DNA of 64,000 nt from JAAYKT01 sp964408955 (GCA_964408955.1 CAYPBK010000003.1:62001-126000), one strand, 5' to 3'. Counted from the first letter of the stretch, positions 1 to 9,182 are shown. Made by a program: numbers and translations. Notes: a model not told the origin generated them from the sequence alone.

Positions 1-1
1 T

Positions 2-196
2 TCTGTTCAAGAAATGAGAGCAAAAGTAGTTGAAGCTGAGGCCGAAATACCAAAAGCAATGGCAGATGCTTTACGCTCAGGAAATTTAGGTGTAATGGAT
101 TATATTAATATGCAAAACATCCAAGCAGATACTGAAATGAGAGATTCCATATCTAAATCCGGAAACACTGAAAAGCATGATAAAAATAAAAAGTAA
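2..196 (+). CDS. floA: Flotillin-like protein FloA, C-terminal fragment
   Basis: Only the last 64 codons are present; the reading frame runs in from the left edge. FloA is a membrane-anchored flotillin/SPFH scaffold that organises membrane microdomains in Firmicutes. The visible tail keeps features of the FloA C terminus: an Ala/Glu-rich helix (VEAEAEIPKAMADALRSG), then GVMDYINMQNI and ADTEMRDSI, ending in a charged Lys-rich tail. The position just before a small membrane protein and yqfC matches the Bacillus order yqfA-yqfB-yqfC. The ATG at 14 is internal and not the true start. The family call is confident; nothing can be said about the missing N-terminal half. Confidence 0.9.
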   Translation, partial: SVQEMRAKVVEAEAEIPKAMADALRSGNLGVMDYINMQNIQADTEMRDSISKSGNTEKHDKNKK

Positions 197-255
197 TAGG
201 CATTAAGAAAGGTCAAGTAAAGAGGATCATTCCTTTAATGGAAGGAGCAGAAGCA

Positions 256-636
256 ATGGATTTAATGATTGTATTATTAGTTGTATCCGTAATAGTTAAT
301 ATAGTTGCTTCCAAGAAAAAACCTAAAAGAAGACAAATTGAGGTTAAGCCTAAAAAAACTTCAGTTTCCACAGATATGGATTACAAGGATATGCTTAGCC
401 ACTTACCCTTTAAGGAAGAGAGGAAACCTTTAAAAACAAAAAGAAGTGTGATAAAAGGCTACGATGAGGTTAAAACCCCTGAGCCTTCAGGGTCTTACTT
501 TTCTAAAAAAATTCAGGCTCAGGATGATGTGAATCATCTAGAGCATGATGTAAACTATATGTTTGACCTTAATGATATGCAACGGGCGATTGTAATGTCG
601 GAAATATTGGGTAAACCTAAGGCATTAAGAAGATAA
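256..636 (+). CDS. Small single-pass membrane protein of unknown function
   Basis: The 126-residue product has one hydrophobic segment at about residues 3-20 (MIVLLVVSVIVNIVAS), followed by a strongly basic stretch and a polar tail. This suggests an N-terminal anchor with a cytoplasmic C terminus. The last part (DLNDMQRAIVMSEILGKP) looks like an amphipathic helix and is the most conserved-looking piece. I chose the ATG at 256 because AAGGAG lies 8 bases upstream; the in-frame ATG at 238 would place that ribosome site inside the gene. It sits between floA and a terminator, so it probably shares the floA transcript, and a role near FloA in the membrane is possible. I do not recognise a characterised family. 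Confidence 0.75.
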   Translation: MDLMIVLLVVSVIVNIVASKKKPKRRQIEVKPKKTSVSTDMDYKDMLSHLPFKEERKPLKTKRSVIKGYDEVKTPEPSGSYFSKKIQAQDDVNHLEHDVNYMFDLNDMQRAIVMSEILGKPKALRR

Positions 637-656
637 AAATATATAGAACAATAAAG

Positions 657-706
657 AAACCCTTTGCTTAACATAGTAAATTGTTAAGTAGAGGGTTCTT
701 TTTTAT
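657..706 (+). terminator. Rho-independent terminator
   Basis: AACCCT...CTTAAC pairs with GTTAAG...AGGGTT across an AT-rich loop and is followed by a run of T. It closes the floA transcript ahead of yqfC. Confidence 0.85.
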
Positions 707-786
707 TCAGCCTAACGGCAAATACCCGGGAAGGTTTTTTGTTCTAAAGCCAATGGTCATACATAAATTATAGTGAGGTGTATGCT

Positions 787-1059
787 ATGAATGAAAAATA
801 CTTTAAAGTTAAAGAAAAGCTTTCCGATGCACTAGAGCTCCCTAAAGATATAACCATGGACATATCAAGGATGGTGATATTAGGTCGTGAGGATATAGTT
901 ATCGAAAATCATAAAGGTATAATAGATTATAGTGAGGAGAGAATTAGCATCAATACAGGAATTGGTACAATTGTAATTAATGGTAATCATTTAATTATTA
1001 AATCAATAGTGCAAGAAGAGATAGTGTTAAAGGGCAATATAGTGAGCATAAGCTTTTAA
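787..1059 (+). CDS. yqfC: Sporulation protein YqfC
   Basis: The 90-residue protein matches the YqfC family in size and composition. It has an N-terminal amphipathic helix (KVKEKLSDALELPKDI) followed by a beta-rich C-terminal half (INTGIGTIVINGNHLIIKSI), the small domain also seen in YabP-type spore coat proteins. YqfC and YqfD are mother-cell sporulation proteins in Bacillus, controlled there by SigE; their biochemical role is not settled. The ATG at 787 is preferred over an upstream GTG at 778, because GAGGTG at 775-780 is then a well-placed ribosome site. CATACATA at 758-765 resembles a SigE -10 element, but I see no good -35, so sporulation control is inferred mainly from the family. YqfD follows after 115 bases. 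Confidence 0.9.
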   Translation: MNEKYFKVKEKLSDALELPKDITMDISRMVILGREDIVIENHKGIIDYSEERISINTGIGTIVINGNHLIIKSIVQEEIVLKGNIVSISF

Positions 1060-1069
1060 TATATTTTTT

Positions 1070-1137
1070 ACCGTAGATTGATGATCTTGGAACTTTGCAG
1101 TCATATCAAATATAATAAAATATTCTGAAACTACGGT
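1070..1137 (+). repeat. Inverted-repeat-flanked intergenic element, copy A
   Basis: ACCGTAG (1070-1076) and CTACGGT (1131-1137) are perfect inverted arms around an AT-rich core. The core at 1091-1112 closely resembles one at 30341-30364, upstream of trmK: both contain TCATATCAAATA preceded by a similar T-rich stretch. A further AACTGTAGTT follows near 1147. It could be a small dispersed repeat or a promoter region for yqfD. Only two copies are visible. Confidence 0.35.
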
Positions 1138-1174
1138 TATATCTAAACTGTAGTTATATTTAAGAGGTGAAATC

Positions 1175-2359
1175 ATGCTTATCCCACGTATATGGAATTA
1201 TTTTTGCGGTTATGTTATTATTACTGTTAAAGGTGGAAGGGTAGAAGAATTTATTAACCTTGCAGTGGAAAACCATATCTATTTATGGGATATAGAAAAG
1301 CTTAGTTTTTCAACGATTAGCACAAAGATAAGCATTAAAGATTTTTTTAAGCTACGTAGGATATTAAAAATTACGGGAAGTAAAATAAATGTTTCAGAAA
1401 AACATGGAATGCCTTTTAAAATTAGGTCTATTAAAAAAAAGAAAATATTCTTATTTGGACTGGGGGCATTATTTGTTTTTTTATACTTTTTAAGTTCATA
1501 TATTTGGATGATTGAAATTAGCGGGCAAAAATCTGTTTCGGAAGAGGATGTTTTAAAAGAGCTTAATAAAAAAGGCTTTCATGTCGGCATAACAAAAAGA
1601 AAAATTGATAAAAGAAGAATAGAAAATGAAATGCTGATAGATATGCCCGGGCTAACCTGGATAGGGATAGAGATTAAAGGAACAAAGGCTTACATTACAG
1701 TTTCAGAAAGGGTAGCTGAGCCTAATTATATAAATATTAATGAACCTTGTGATATAATAGCTTTAAAAAACGCAGTAATAGATAAAATACACATTTTAAA
1801 AGGTGATGGTATAGTCAAGGATGGAGATACTGTAGAAAAGGGTCAGCTTTTAGTTACGGGAATCATAGAAAGAGAAAACAGTGAAACCAGGTACGTGCAT
1901 TCCATGGCAAAGGTGCTGGCAAGAACATGGTATGAAGATATTGAAGAAATAAATCTTAAGCAGACCAGGTTAATAAAGACCGGAAGAACAAGTAAAATTT
2001 ACAATCTTGTAATACTAGATAAAAAGATGATAAAAAAAGAAATTATTCCTTATGTTGATTATGATAAGAATTGTATAGAAAGAAATTTATTAAGCTTTGG
2101 CGATTATATTTTTCCTTTAAAGCTTATTATCACGGTATATACTGAGCTAAAGCCGGTCAACTTATCATTGACTTTGGAAGAAGCAAAGGAGCGTTGCATA
2201 GAACGGCTTAATGGAAAAATAAAGCTATTATATCCGGTTAACGCTATAATAGCAAATAAAAGGATAGAATTTTTTTCTAATGATATTTCATTAAAAGGGA
2301 AAATATATGCAGAGATAATTGAGGATATTGCTGAAAAGAAAAGTATAATTATATACTAA
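1175..2359 (+). CDS. yqfD: Sporulation protein YqfD
   Basis: The 394-residue product has the YqfD layout: a cytosolic N-terminal domain of about 90 residues, one membrane segment at about residues 92-113 (LFGLGALFVFLYFLSSYIW), and a long extracytoplasmic C-terminal part with a POTRA-like start (SEEDVLKELNKKGFHVGI). YqfD is required for efficient sporulation in Bacillus, where it is made in the mother cell; its molecular role is unclear. The start is well defined by AGAGGTGA just before the ATG. It follows yqfC and precedes phoH by 17 bases, the standard Firmicute order. Length is close to the family norm and no disruption is seen. Confidence 0.93.
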   Translation: MLIPRIWNYFCGYVIITVKGGRVEEFINLAVENHIYLWDIEKLSFSTISTKISIKDFFKLRRILKITGSKINVSEKHGMPFKIRSIKKKKIFLFGLGALFVFLYFLSSYIWMIEISGQKSVSEEDVLKELNKKGFHVGITKRKIDKRRIENEMLIDMPGLTWIGIEIKGTKAYITVSERVAEPNYININEPCDIIALKNAVIDKIHILKGDGIVKDGDTVEKGQLLVTGIIERENSETRYVHSMAKVLARTWYEDIEEINLKQTRLIKTGRTSKIYNLVILDKKMIKKEIIPYVDYDKNCIERNLLSFGDYIFPLKLIITVYTELKPVNLSLTLEEAKERCIERLNGKIKLLYPVNAIIANKRIEFFSNDISLKGKIYAEIIEDIAEKKSIIIY

Positions 2360-2376
2360 AACAGGAGGAAAGCAAT

Positions 2377-3363
2377 TTGACCAAAAATACAATAGAAGAA
2401 AGAATCGCACTTACCAGCTTTGAAAACACAAAAAGTCTTTTTGGGGATTATGACCAAAACCTGACTTATATACAAGATGAATTCAATGTTGATTTAATTG
2501 TTAGAGAAGGAGAACTAAGGATAATTGGTGAAGAAAAAAATACTCTTATGGCAATAAAGGTTATAAAATCCCTTATAAATAAGCTTGAAGAAAACCACGT
2601 TATTACCAATCATACCATCGATTATACTATTAGATTGGTTAGGGATGGCGTAGAACAAAGGACAAATGAACTCAATGATATTGTTTATACGACAGCCAGA
2701 GGAAAAATAATTAGATGTAAAACCCTGGGTCAAAAGAATTATATTAATTCAATTATCAATAATGAAATTGTTTTTTCAATAGGTCCCGCAGGAACAGGTA
2801 AAACTTACTTAGCAATGGCTATGGCAATTAAAGCTTTTAAAAACAAAGAAATAAACAGAATAATACTTACGAGACCGGCTGTTGAAGCTGGTGAAAAATT
2901 AGGATTTTTACCGGGGGATTTGCAGGATAAAGTCGATCCATATTTAAGGCCTTTGTATGATGCATTATATGATATTATGGGGGTAGAGAATTTTCAAAAA
3001 AGCGTTGAGAAAGGGCTTATTGAAGTTGCGCCGCTAGCTTATATGAGAGGCAGGACCTTGGATGATTCCTTTATTATACTTGATGAAGCGCAAAACACAA
3101 CATCGGAGCAAATGAAAATGTTTTTGACAAGGCTTGGTTTCGGTTCCAAAGCAATAGTAACAGGAGATATAACTCAAACAGATTTGCCTAAAGGTAAATT
3201 CTCAGGTCTTAAAGAAGTTGAAATGATTTTAAAGGATATACCGGGAATAGGATTTATCTATTTGGATGAAAAGGATGTTGTAAGACATAAACTAGTTCAA
3301 TATATAATAAAAGCTTATGATAAGTATGAGGAACAAATAAAGGGCGATAATTATACCGAATAG
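2377..3363 (+). CDS. phoH: PhoH family protein (P-loop ATPase)
   Basis: The 328-residue protein is a PhoH-like ATPase, a family linked to RNA metabolism and often encoded next to YbeY. The N-terminal 110 residues form a KH-like region starting with the family's typical FENTKSLFGDYDQNL. Walker A is GPAGTGKT at about residues 136-143 and Walker B is FIILDEAQN at about 232-240, followed by SEQMKMFLTRLG and TGDITQTDLP, all signatures of the PhoH domain. Translation begins at a TTG with AGGAGGA 7-8 bases upstream; no in-frame ATG fits the conserved N terminus. It is tightly packed between yqfD and pgpH and likely co-transcribed with them. Confidence 0.95.
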   Translation: MTKNTIEERIALTSFENTKSLFGDYDQNLTYIQDEFNVDLIVREGELRIIGEEKNTLMAIKVIKSLINKLEENHVITNHTIDYTIRLVRDGVEQRTNELNDIVYTTARGKIIRCKTLGQKNYINSIINNEIVFSIGPAGTGKTYLAMAMAIKAFKNKEINRIILTRPAVEAGEKLGFLPGDLQDKVDPYLRPLYDALYDIMGVENFQKSVEKGLIEVAPLAYMRGRTLDDSFIILDEAQNTTSEQMKMFLTRLGFGSKAIVTGDITQTDLPKGKFSGLKEVEMILKDIPGIGFIYLDEKDVVRHKLVQYIIKAYDKYEEQIKGDNYTE

Positions 3364-3405
3364 AGAGAATAAACTATCCGGCATATATCAAACGGAGGTT
3401 AAGCT

Positions 3406-5499
3406 ATGGAGAAGTTTTATGATTCGAAGTTAAACAAGCTGTTGTCTAGAACAAACCTTTATAAATGGACAATCATTTTAATTACTTATATTCTTATATT
3501 CTTTATTCTTACTTTGATATCAAAACCTAAAATTTATAATCTTTCTATTGGAGATATTGCGGATGTAGATATTGATGCCCCATCAAATATGGTTGATAAG
3601 GCTGAAACGAAAATTAAAAAAGATGTAGCAGAAAATCAGGTACAACCGATTTATAAGCTTGATTTAACAGTGCAAATCGATTTAGAAAACAAAGTAAACA
3701 ATTTTTTTAGTTATTTAAATGAAATAAAAGCCATGGATGAGCTAACCATGGAACAAAAAGTTACAAATATCAGTAATTTTTCTGAATTCAGCTTGGAAAA
3801 CGATTATTATGAATTATTAATAAAAGGAAATAATAATGAGATAATTCAACTTGAAGAAAATATTAAGTATTTGATAAATCAAATTTTAAGCCAAAGAATC
3901 AATGTAGAGCAACTTGAAAGTAAAAAAGAAGAAATAAATGATTTTTTTGAAAAGTTGCCGAAAAAAAGCAAGCTTAATCAAATAGGAGCAAAAATCGCAA
4001 CTTCTATCATAAAGCCTAATATGCTTTACGATGAAGAGGAAACTAATTTAAAAAGGGCTGAAGCCAGAGATAAAATTGATGAAATTCTTATCAAAAAAGG
4101 TGCAAGAATAATCAGTAAGGGACAGGAAGCTAATTCACAGCAAATAGAGCTTCTAAAAGCATATGGATTACTAAAAGACCACGAAAGCCGTGATACTAAA
4201 GTTTACGCATCCTATGCCATATTATATTTATTGCCTTATGCTGTATTATTTTTATATATTCGAACTTTCTGCCCTAAAATATGGTTGAATAATTCAATGA
4301 TATTGCTTTTAAATATAAATATTCTAATTATCTTGCTGATGACAGCAGGTGTACGGGTCCTATCAATTTATATGCTTCCTATACCGGCATGTGCTTTGAT
4401 CATATCCATACTCGTAGATCCCAAAGCTGCTATTATGACGAATATATTTATGAGCGTACTAGCAGGATTCATTGTTGAGTTTAATATTATTGTATTTATT
4501 GCGTTGATATTTTCCGGAATTGCAGGGTCTATTCTGGTTTCAAAAACTCATCATAGAAGTGTTGTGATATATGCAGGTGTAGCAATAGCAGTCATTAATA
4601 CTATATTCATAATGGGATTTGCTATGATAAATAATATTGAGGCGAAAGCTTTTATATATGATATAAGCTATGGCGTAATAGGGGGTATCTTTACTTCAGT
4701 ATTAACGATTGGATTATTGCCTTTTTTTGAAACGGCTTTTGATATCATTACGCCAATTAAATTACTTGAATTATCTAACCCAAACCATAGTCTTCTAAAA
4801 AAATTGCTAATTGAAGCACCCGGAACCTATTATCATTCTATACTTGTTGGAAACCTATCAGAGACTGCAGCAGAAGAAGTGGGAGCAAATGCTCTTTTAT
4901 GCAGGGTGGGATCGTATTACCATGATATAGGAAAGCTAAAAAGGCCTTATTTTTTCAAAGAAAATCAACTGACTAAAGGGAATCCCCATGATAAAATTTC
5001 TCCAAATCTTAGTGCTTTAATTATTACTTCTCATGTGCAGGACGGTCTTGAAATAGCAAAGAAATATAAGCTGCCTTCTAAAGTTATGGATATAATTGCC
5101 CAACATCACGGTGATACGCTGGTTGCTTATTTTTATCACAAAGCTGTTTCTGCGCAAGGCGAAAATCTTGTTCCTGAAGATAAATTCAGATATTCTTTTC
5201 CTAAGCCGCAAAGTAAAGAAGCATCTATTGTAATGTTGGCGGACTCTGTGGAAGCCTTTGTAAGATCTCTGGATGAGCCTACCAGAGACGAAATGGAAAA
5301 GGGTGTAAGAAGGATAGTACAAGAAAAGATTAATGACGGTCAGTTAAGTAAATGTGACCTGACATTGAAAGATATTGAAAATATAATAAACTCATTTTTA
5401 AATGTTTTAACGGGTATTTTTCATGATAGAATTGAATATCCGGAAAACATAAAGGATATATCCGATGGAATTACAATTAAAAAGGAGTTAGGGAATTGA
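3406..5499 (+). CDS. pgpH: HD-domain c-di-AMP phosphodiesterase PgpH (YqfF)
   Basis: The 697-residue membrane protein has the 7TMR-HD architecture: one membrane helix at about residues 21-40, an extracellular domain to about residue 260, a cluster of seven membrane helices to about 460, and a cytosolic HD domain. HD motifs include YYHSILVGNLSE and GSYYHDIGKLKRP (the His-Asp pair) and AQHHGD further on. Family members hydrolyse cyclic di-AMP to pApA and so influence osmolyte transport and cell-wall balance. GGAGGTT precedes the ATG. The stop overlaps the TTG start of ybeY by four bases, indicating translational coupling. Full length for the family. Confidence 0.94.
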   Translation: MEKFYDSKLNKLLSRTNLYKWTIILITYILIFFILTLISKPKIYNLSIGDIADVDIDAPSNMVDKAETKIKKDVAENQVQPIYKLDLTVQIDLENKVNNFFSYLNEIKAMDELTMEQKVTNISNFSEFSLENDYYELLIKGNNNEIIQLEENIKYLINQILSQRINVEQLESKKEEINDFFEKLPKKSKLNQIGAKIATSIIKPNMLYDEEETNLKRAEARDKIDEILIKKGARIISKGQEANSQQIELLKAYGLLKDHESRDTKVYASYAILYLLPYAVLFLYIRTFCPKIWLNNSMILLLNINILIILLMTAGVRVLSIYMLPIPACALIISILVDPKAAIMTNIFMSVLAGFIVEFNIIVFIALIFSGIAGSILVSKTHHRSVVIYAGVAIAVINTIFIMGFAMINNIEAKAFIYDISYGVIGGIFTSVLTIGLLPFFETAFDIITPIKLLELSNPNHSLLKKLLIEAPGTYYHSILVGNLSETAAEEVGANALLCRVGSYYHDIGKLKRPYFFKENQLTKGNPHDKISPNLSALIITSHVQDGLEIAKKYKLPSKVMDIIAQHHGDTLVAYFYHKAVSAQGENLVPEDKFRYSFPKPQSKEASIVMLADSVEAFVRSLDEPTRDEMEKGVRRIVQEKINDGQLSKCDLTLKDIENIINSFLNVLTGIFHDRIEYPENIKDISDGITIKKELGN

Positions 5500-5993
5500 G
5501 AGTTCTTATTGATAACAGACAAAAATTGTTAGATATAAAAGATGTAGATGAGAATTTTATTAATGATGTTGTGAAAACTGTAATGGATTTTGAAAGCTGT
5601 GAAACAAACTATGAGCTTAGTATATCCTTAGTAGATAATGACGAAATTAAGGTTCTTAACAAGAAGTATAGGGGAAAGGATAACGCTACGGATGTACTTT
5701 CTTTTCCCATGATAGATTTTAATAAAAAAGAAGAAAAGGTATCGCTGGGAAACCAAATTAAGATGTTTAATAATGTTGAAACTGAAATTCCTTTAGGTGA
5801 TATTGTTATCTCCGTAAGAAAAGCACATGAGCAGTCTCATGAATATGGTCATAGCTTTCAAAGGGAATTTGCTTTTTTAATTATTCACGGTATGTTGCAT
5901 TTATTAGGTTATGATCACGAAGAAAAAGAAGATGAGAGTGTCATGTTAAGGAAACAAAACATGATTTTAGAAGCATTAAATATAGTTAGGTAA
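5496..5993 (+). CDS. ybeY: Endoribonuclease / rRNA maturation factor YbeY
   Basis: The 165-residue protein carries the zinc-binding signature HGMLHLLGYDHEE near residues 127-139, which supplies the three metal-ligating histidines of the UPF0054 family. Earlier motifs are also typical: NKKYRGKDNATDVLSFPM and PLGDIVIS. YbeY is a single-strand-specific metalloendoribonuclease involved in 16S rRNA 3'-end processing and ribosome quality control. It begins at TTG, overlapping the pgpH stop (TTGA), with AAGGAG upstream inside pgpH. The phoH-pgpH-ybeY trio is the conserved Firmicute order. Nothing unusual in the sequence. Confidence 0.95.
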   Translation: MRVLIDNRQKLLDIKDVDENFINDVVKTVMDFESCETNYELSISLVDNDEIKVLNKKYRGKDNATDVLSFPMIDFNKKEEKVSLGNQIKMFNNVETEIPLGDIVISVRKAHEQSHEYGHSFQREFAFLIIHGMLHLLGYDHEEKEDESVMLRKQNMILEALNIVR

Positions 5994-6045
5994 AGGTTGG
6001 AGTACTAGTTATTATATAAAACAATAAAAAGGAAGAAGGGTATTT

Positions 6046-7083
6046 ATGAGAGTAAAGGGAATGGTCATCGTAATTATTGCTTTATTAATTTTGTTTAGCG
6101 GGTGCAATACCGGGAGTCCAGAAGAGCCTGTTGAGCTTGAGGAAGAAAATGAAGATGAGCTAGAGGTCGAGGTGATAGAGGAGCCTGTAGGCTTTAAATG
6201 CAGCTTAACCGGGCTGGAGGTACCGGAGGAATCTGATACTCTACTAAGACCAATAGCAGTTATGATAGACAACGAAAGGAATGCCAGACCCCAATCGGGT
6301 TTAGAAAGCGCTGATATAGTTTATGAAATGCCTGTTGAAGGAAACATTACTAGATACATGGCTATTTATCATCACTTGGCATCCGATAAAATAGGACCTG
6401 TCAGAAGCGCAAGACCATATTTTATAGACAAAGCTATGGAATTTAGCGCAATTTATGTGCATTGCGGCGGCAGCCCCCAAGCATTAAAGGATATTGATAC
6501 ATTAAAGGTAGATGCATTTAATGATTTAAGAGGTACACCTGTATTTTGGAGATCTACAGATAGAAAAATGCCACACAACTTATATACATGTACGAAATAT
6601 ATGCGCGAAGTATCAGAAACAAAAAAGCTGGAAAATAAAAGGGCACCAGAGTATTTTAAATTTAATAATGATTTTTATGTACCTGATGGTGCAAATTATA
6701 ATAAAATAACTATTAATTATGATAGGGGGTACAAAGTATCTTTTCAATATAATTCAGAGGATAAAAAATATTATCGCTATATTAACGGTGAGCAAATGAA
6801 GGATAAAGAAACAAAAAATGATATTAAAGCGACAAACATTATAGTGGAAAAAGTAGGTTTGAAAGTGTTAGATAGCGTAGGAAGATTGCAGCTTAACAAC
6901 ATTGGAAAAGACAGGGGATATTTTTTAACCGGCGGGAGACTGATTGAAATAGAATGGCAAAAAAACAGTAGAAGCGGGCAAACTGTTTATAAAGATGTCA
7001 AAGGCAACGAGATAGTGATGAATAATGGCGTTACTTGGATTCAAGTTGTATCACAAAATACTAAAATTGATTTTGAGGAGTGA
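6046..7083 (+). CDS. DUF3048 domain lipoprotein (YerB-like)
   Basis: The 345-residue protein starts with a lipoprotein signal (about residues 4-20) ending in a lipobox, LFSGCN, followed by a very acidic Glu-rich linker to about residue 48. The rest is the two-part DUF3048 domain: LTGLEVPEE...RPIAVMIDNERNARPQSG opens it, then GPVRSARPYFID and HCGGSPQAL, with a smaller C-terminal DUF3048_C region ending in NNGVTWIQVV. It should be anchored to the outer face of the membrane. The molecular function of the family is not established. It occupies the place where dgkA sits in Bacillus, between ybeY and cdd, and ends 4 bases before the cdd start. Confidence 0.9.
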   Translation: MRVKGMVIVIIALLILFSGCNTGSPEEPVELEEENEDELEVEVIEEPVGFKCSLTGLEVPEESDTLLRPIAVMIDNERNARPQSGLESADIVYEMPVEGNITRYMAIYHHLASDKIGPVRSARPYFIDKAMEFSAIYVHCGGSPQALKDIDTLKVDAFNDLRGTPVFWRSTDRKMPHNLYTCTKYMREVSETKKLENKRAPEYFKFNNDFYVPDGANYNKITINYDRGYKVSFQYNSEDKKYYRYINGEQMKDKETKNDIKATNIIVEKVGLKVLDSVGRLQLNNIGKDRGYFLTGGRLIEIEWQKNSRSGQTVYKDVKGNEIVMNNGVTWIQVVSQNTKIDFEE

Positions 7084-7087
7084 TAAA

Positions 7088-7483
7088 ATGAACGTGGAAT
7101 TGTTGATTAAAGAAGCGGAAGCTGCTATGGAAAATGCGTATGTTAAATATTCGAAGTTTAAAGTGGGTGCGGCATTGCTTACGAAATCGGGCAAAATATT
7201 TTCGGGTTGTAATATTGAAAACTCCTCCTACGGTGCAACTATTTGTGCAGAAAGAGTTGTCTATGCTAAAGCAATTTCAGAGGGTGAAAGGGAATTTGCA
7301 GCCATAGCCATAGTAAATAGCAGTAAAGATTATGCATATCCATGCGGTATATGCAGACAATTCCTATCAGAGTTTGGATTAGATGTGAAGGTTATTGTGT
7401 ACAATGGGGTAGATAGGAAAGAGCATATATTAAAGGATTTACTGCCTAACGCTTTTACAGAATTTGAACCTATAAGTAATTAA
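7088..7483 (+). CDS. cdd: Cytidine deaminase
   Basis: The 131-residue enzyme is the small homotetrameric zinc cytidine deaminase that converts cytidine and deoxycytidine to uridine and deoxyuridine in pyrimidine salvage. The catalytic motif CAERVV supplies the first zinc cysteine and the proton-shuttling glutamate, and PCGICRQ supplies the other two zinc cysteines. The substrate-side motif SKFKVGAALLTKSG is also typical. I start it at the ATG at 7088, which has GAGGAG upstream; the open frame extends further 5' into the preceding gene but without a ribosome site. Location between the DUF3048 gene and era matches Firmicute synteny. Confidence 0.96.
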   Translation: MNVELLIKEAEAAMENAYVKYSKFKVGAALLTKSGKIFSGCNIENSSYGATICAERVVYAKAISEGEREFAAIAIVNSSKDYAYPCGICRQFLSEFGLDVKVIVYNGVDRKEHILKDLLPNAFTEFEPISN

Positions 7484-7520
7484 TAAAATAGAAGTCGATT
7501 CTATGCAATGAGGTGAAGCA

Positions 7521-8417
7521 ATGGACAAAGTATTTAAATCTGGATTTATATCAATTATCGGAAGGCCAAATGTTGGCAAATCAACTCTTATAAATACTTT
7601 AATGGGCGAAAAGTTAAATATTATATCTAATAAACCCCAAACGACAAGGAATAGTGTTAGATGTATATATACAAAGGAGGATTATCAGGCGGTATTTATT
7701 GATACCCCCGGGATACATAAACCTAAGCATAAGCTTGGGGAATATATGGTCAATGCTGCGGTGCAATCACTAAAAGGAGTAGATGTAATAGTTGCTTTGA
7801 TTGATTCTTCGTCGCATATTGGCACAGGCGATTTTTTTATATTTGATATTGTAAAAGCAGCTAAAACCAGGAAGATACTGGCCATAAATAAAACAGATAA
7901 GATAACTAAATCAGAATTGGAAGGTGTGTTGGCAAAAATAACCTTATATCAGGATATTTTTGATATGATTATACCTATTTCAGCTAAAAGTAGTAATAAT
8001 ACAGATGTTTTGATGGACAAAATCAAGGATTTATTACCGGAAGGGCCAATGTATTTTCCTCCCGATATGATTACTGACGTACCGGAAAGGTTTATTATTG
8101 CGGAATATATTAGAGAGAAAATATTGGTTTTAACTAAGGAAGAGATACCTCATGGCACCGCTGTTGAAATAATGAGCATGAAGGAAAGAAAAGACAAGGA
8201 AATAATTGATATAGAAGCAAATATTTTTTGTGACAAAGAATCGCATAAAAGAATTATTATAGGTAAGAACGGTAATATGATTAAGCAGATTGGCAGTAAA
8301 GCAAGGGAAGATATTGAGTTACTTTTAAACTGCAAAGTAAATTTACAGCTTTGGGTAAAGGTTAAAAGGGATTGGCGAGACAGCCTATCGGCTTTAAAAG
8401 ATTTAGGATATAGATAG
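7521..8417 (+). CDS. era: GTPase Era
   Basis: The 298-residue GTPase binds the 3' end of 16S rRNA and couples 30S subunit maturation to growth. The G motifs are all present: GRPNVGKS (G1) near residue 13, TTRN (G2), DTPGIH (G3) and NKTD (G4). The C-terminal KH domain carries RIIIGKNGNMIKQIGSKARE. GAGGTGA lies just before the ATG. RecO follows only 9 bases after the stop. The Bacillus yqzL gene that sits between era and recO is absent here, since no space is left for it. Confidence 0.97.
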   Translation: MDKVFKSGFISIIGRPNVGKSTLINTLMGEKLNIISNKPQTTRNSVRCIYTKEDYQAVFIDTPGIHKPKHKLGEYMVNAAVQSLKGVDVIVALIDSSSHIGTGDFFIFDIVKAAKTRKILAINKTDKITKSELEGVLAKITLYQDIFDMIIPISAKSSNNTDVLMDKIKDLLPEGPMYFPPDMITDVPERFIIAEYIREKILVLTKEEIPHGTAVEIMSMKERKDKEIIDIEANIFCDKESHKRIIIGKNGNMIKQIGSKAREDIELLLNCKVNLQLWVKVKRDWRDSLSALKDLGYR

Positions 8418-8426
8418 AGGTGTAAA

Positions 8427-9182
8427 ATGTCTATAATAAAGACACAAGGCTTAGTGTTGAAATATTCAAACTTTGGCGAAGCGGACAGAATATTGACATT
8501 ACTAACGCGAGATAAAGGAAAAATTAGAGTAATAGCTAAAGGTTGCAGAAGACCAAAAAGTCGTTTCGTTTCAAATTGTGAAATATTTTCTTGCAGTGAT
8601 TTTGTTCTTTACAAAGGCACAAATCTTTATCACATTAATAGTAGCGATTTAAAGGAACCATTCTATGAATTAAGGAAGGACTTATTAAAATTATCCTATG
8701 CTGTTTTTTTTGCAGAGTTGGCTGATACTGTTACTTATGAAGAAATGTATTGTAAAAATATTTATTCGCTTTTGGCAAATACTTTGTTTTATCTATCAAA
8801 AAAGGAAATGCCTATAGGGGTTTTATCCTGCGCATATCAGGTTAAGCTATTGGATTTGAGCGGATTCAGACCTTCAGTGAAAAAATGTGTTGTTTGCGGA
8901 ATAGAGAATGATTTTACAAAATTTAATATAGGTCTTGGCGGAGTGATTTGCAAAAACTGTAATGAAACAAAAGGTTCAATAAGCATAAATCCAAAAACTT
9001 TAGATTTTTTTGAAAACCTTTTATCTTTACCGATTTCAAGATTAAATACTATTAAAATTGATAATACTATTTTTATAGAAGCCGATAGAATTATTTCTGA
9101 ATTTGTTCAAATGCATATGGACAAAAAGTTTAAATCCGTGGGCTTTATCAACAGTATTAAAGGCTTTGATAATATTAGATAA
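8427..9182 (+). CDS. recO: DNA repair protein RecO
   Basis: The 251-residue protein has the RecO order: an N-terminal OB fold (TQGLVLKYSNFGEADRILTL), an all-helical middle, and a four-cysteine zinc site formed by CVVC and, after a spacer, CKNC near residues 153-177. RecO works in the RecFOR pathway, loading RecA on SSB-coated single-stranded DNA and annealing strands. Start ATG with AGAGGTG upstream. It is probably translated from the same message as era and is followed by a DUF4342 gene. Confidence 0.96.
   Translation: MSIIKTQGLVLKYSNFGEADRILTLLTRDKGKIRVIAKGCRRPKSRFVSNCEIFSCSDFVLYKGTNLYHINSSDLKEPFYELRKDLLKLSYAVFFAELADTVTYEEMYCKNIYSLLANTLFYLSKKEMPIGVLSCAYQVKLLDLSGFRPSVKKCVVCGIENDFTKFNIGLGGVICKNCNETKGSISINPKTLDFFENLLSLPISRLNTIKIDNTIFIEADRIISEFVQMHMDKKFKSVGFINSIKGFDNIR

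Noticed and set aside
1090..1130. Sporulation (SigE or SigG) promoter ahead of yqfD
   Set aside because: TCATATC resembles a -35, but the spacing and -10 do not fit well, and the same core occurs before trmK, which is not a sporulation gene.
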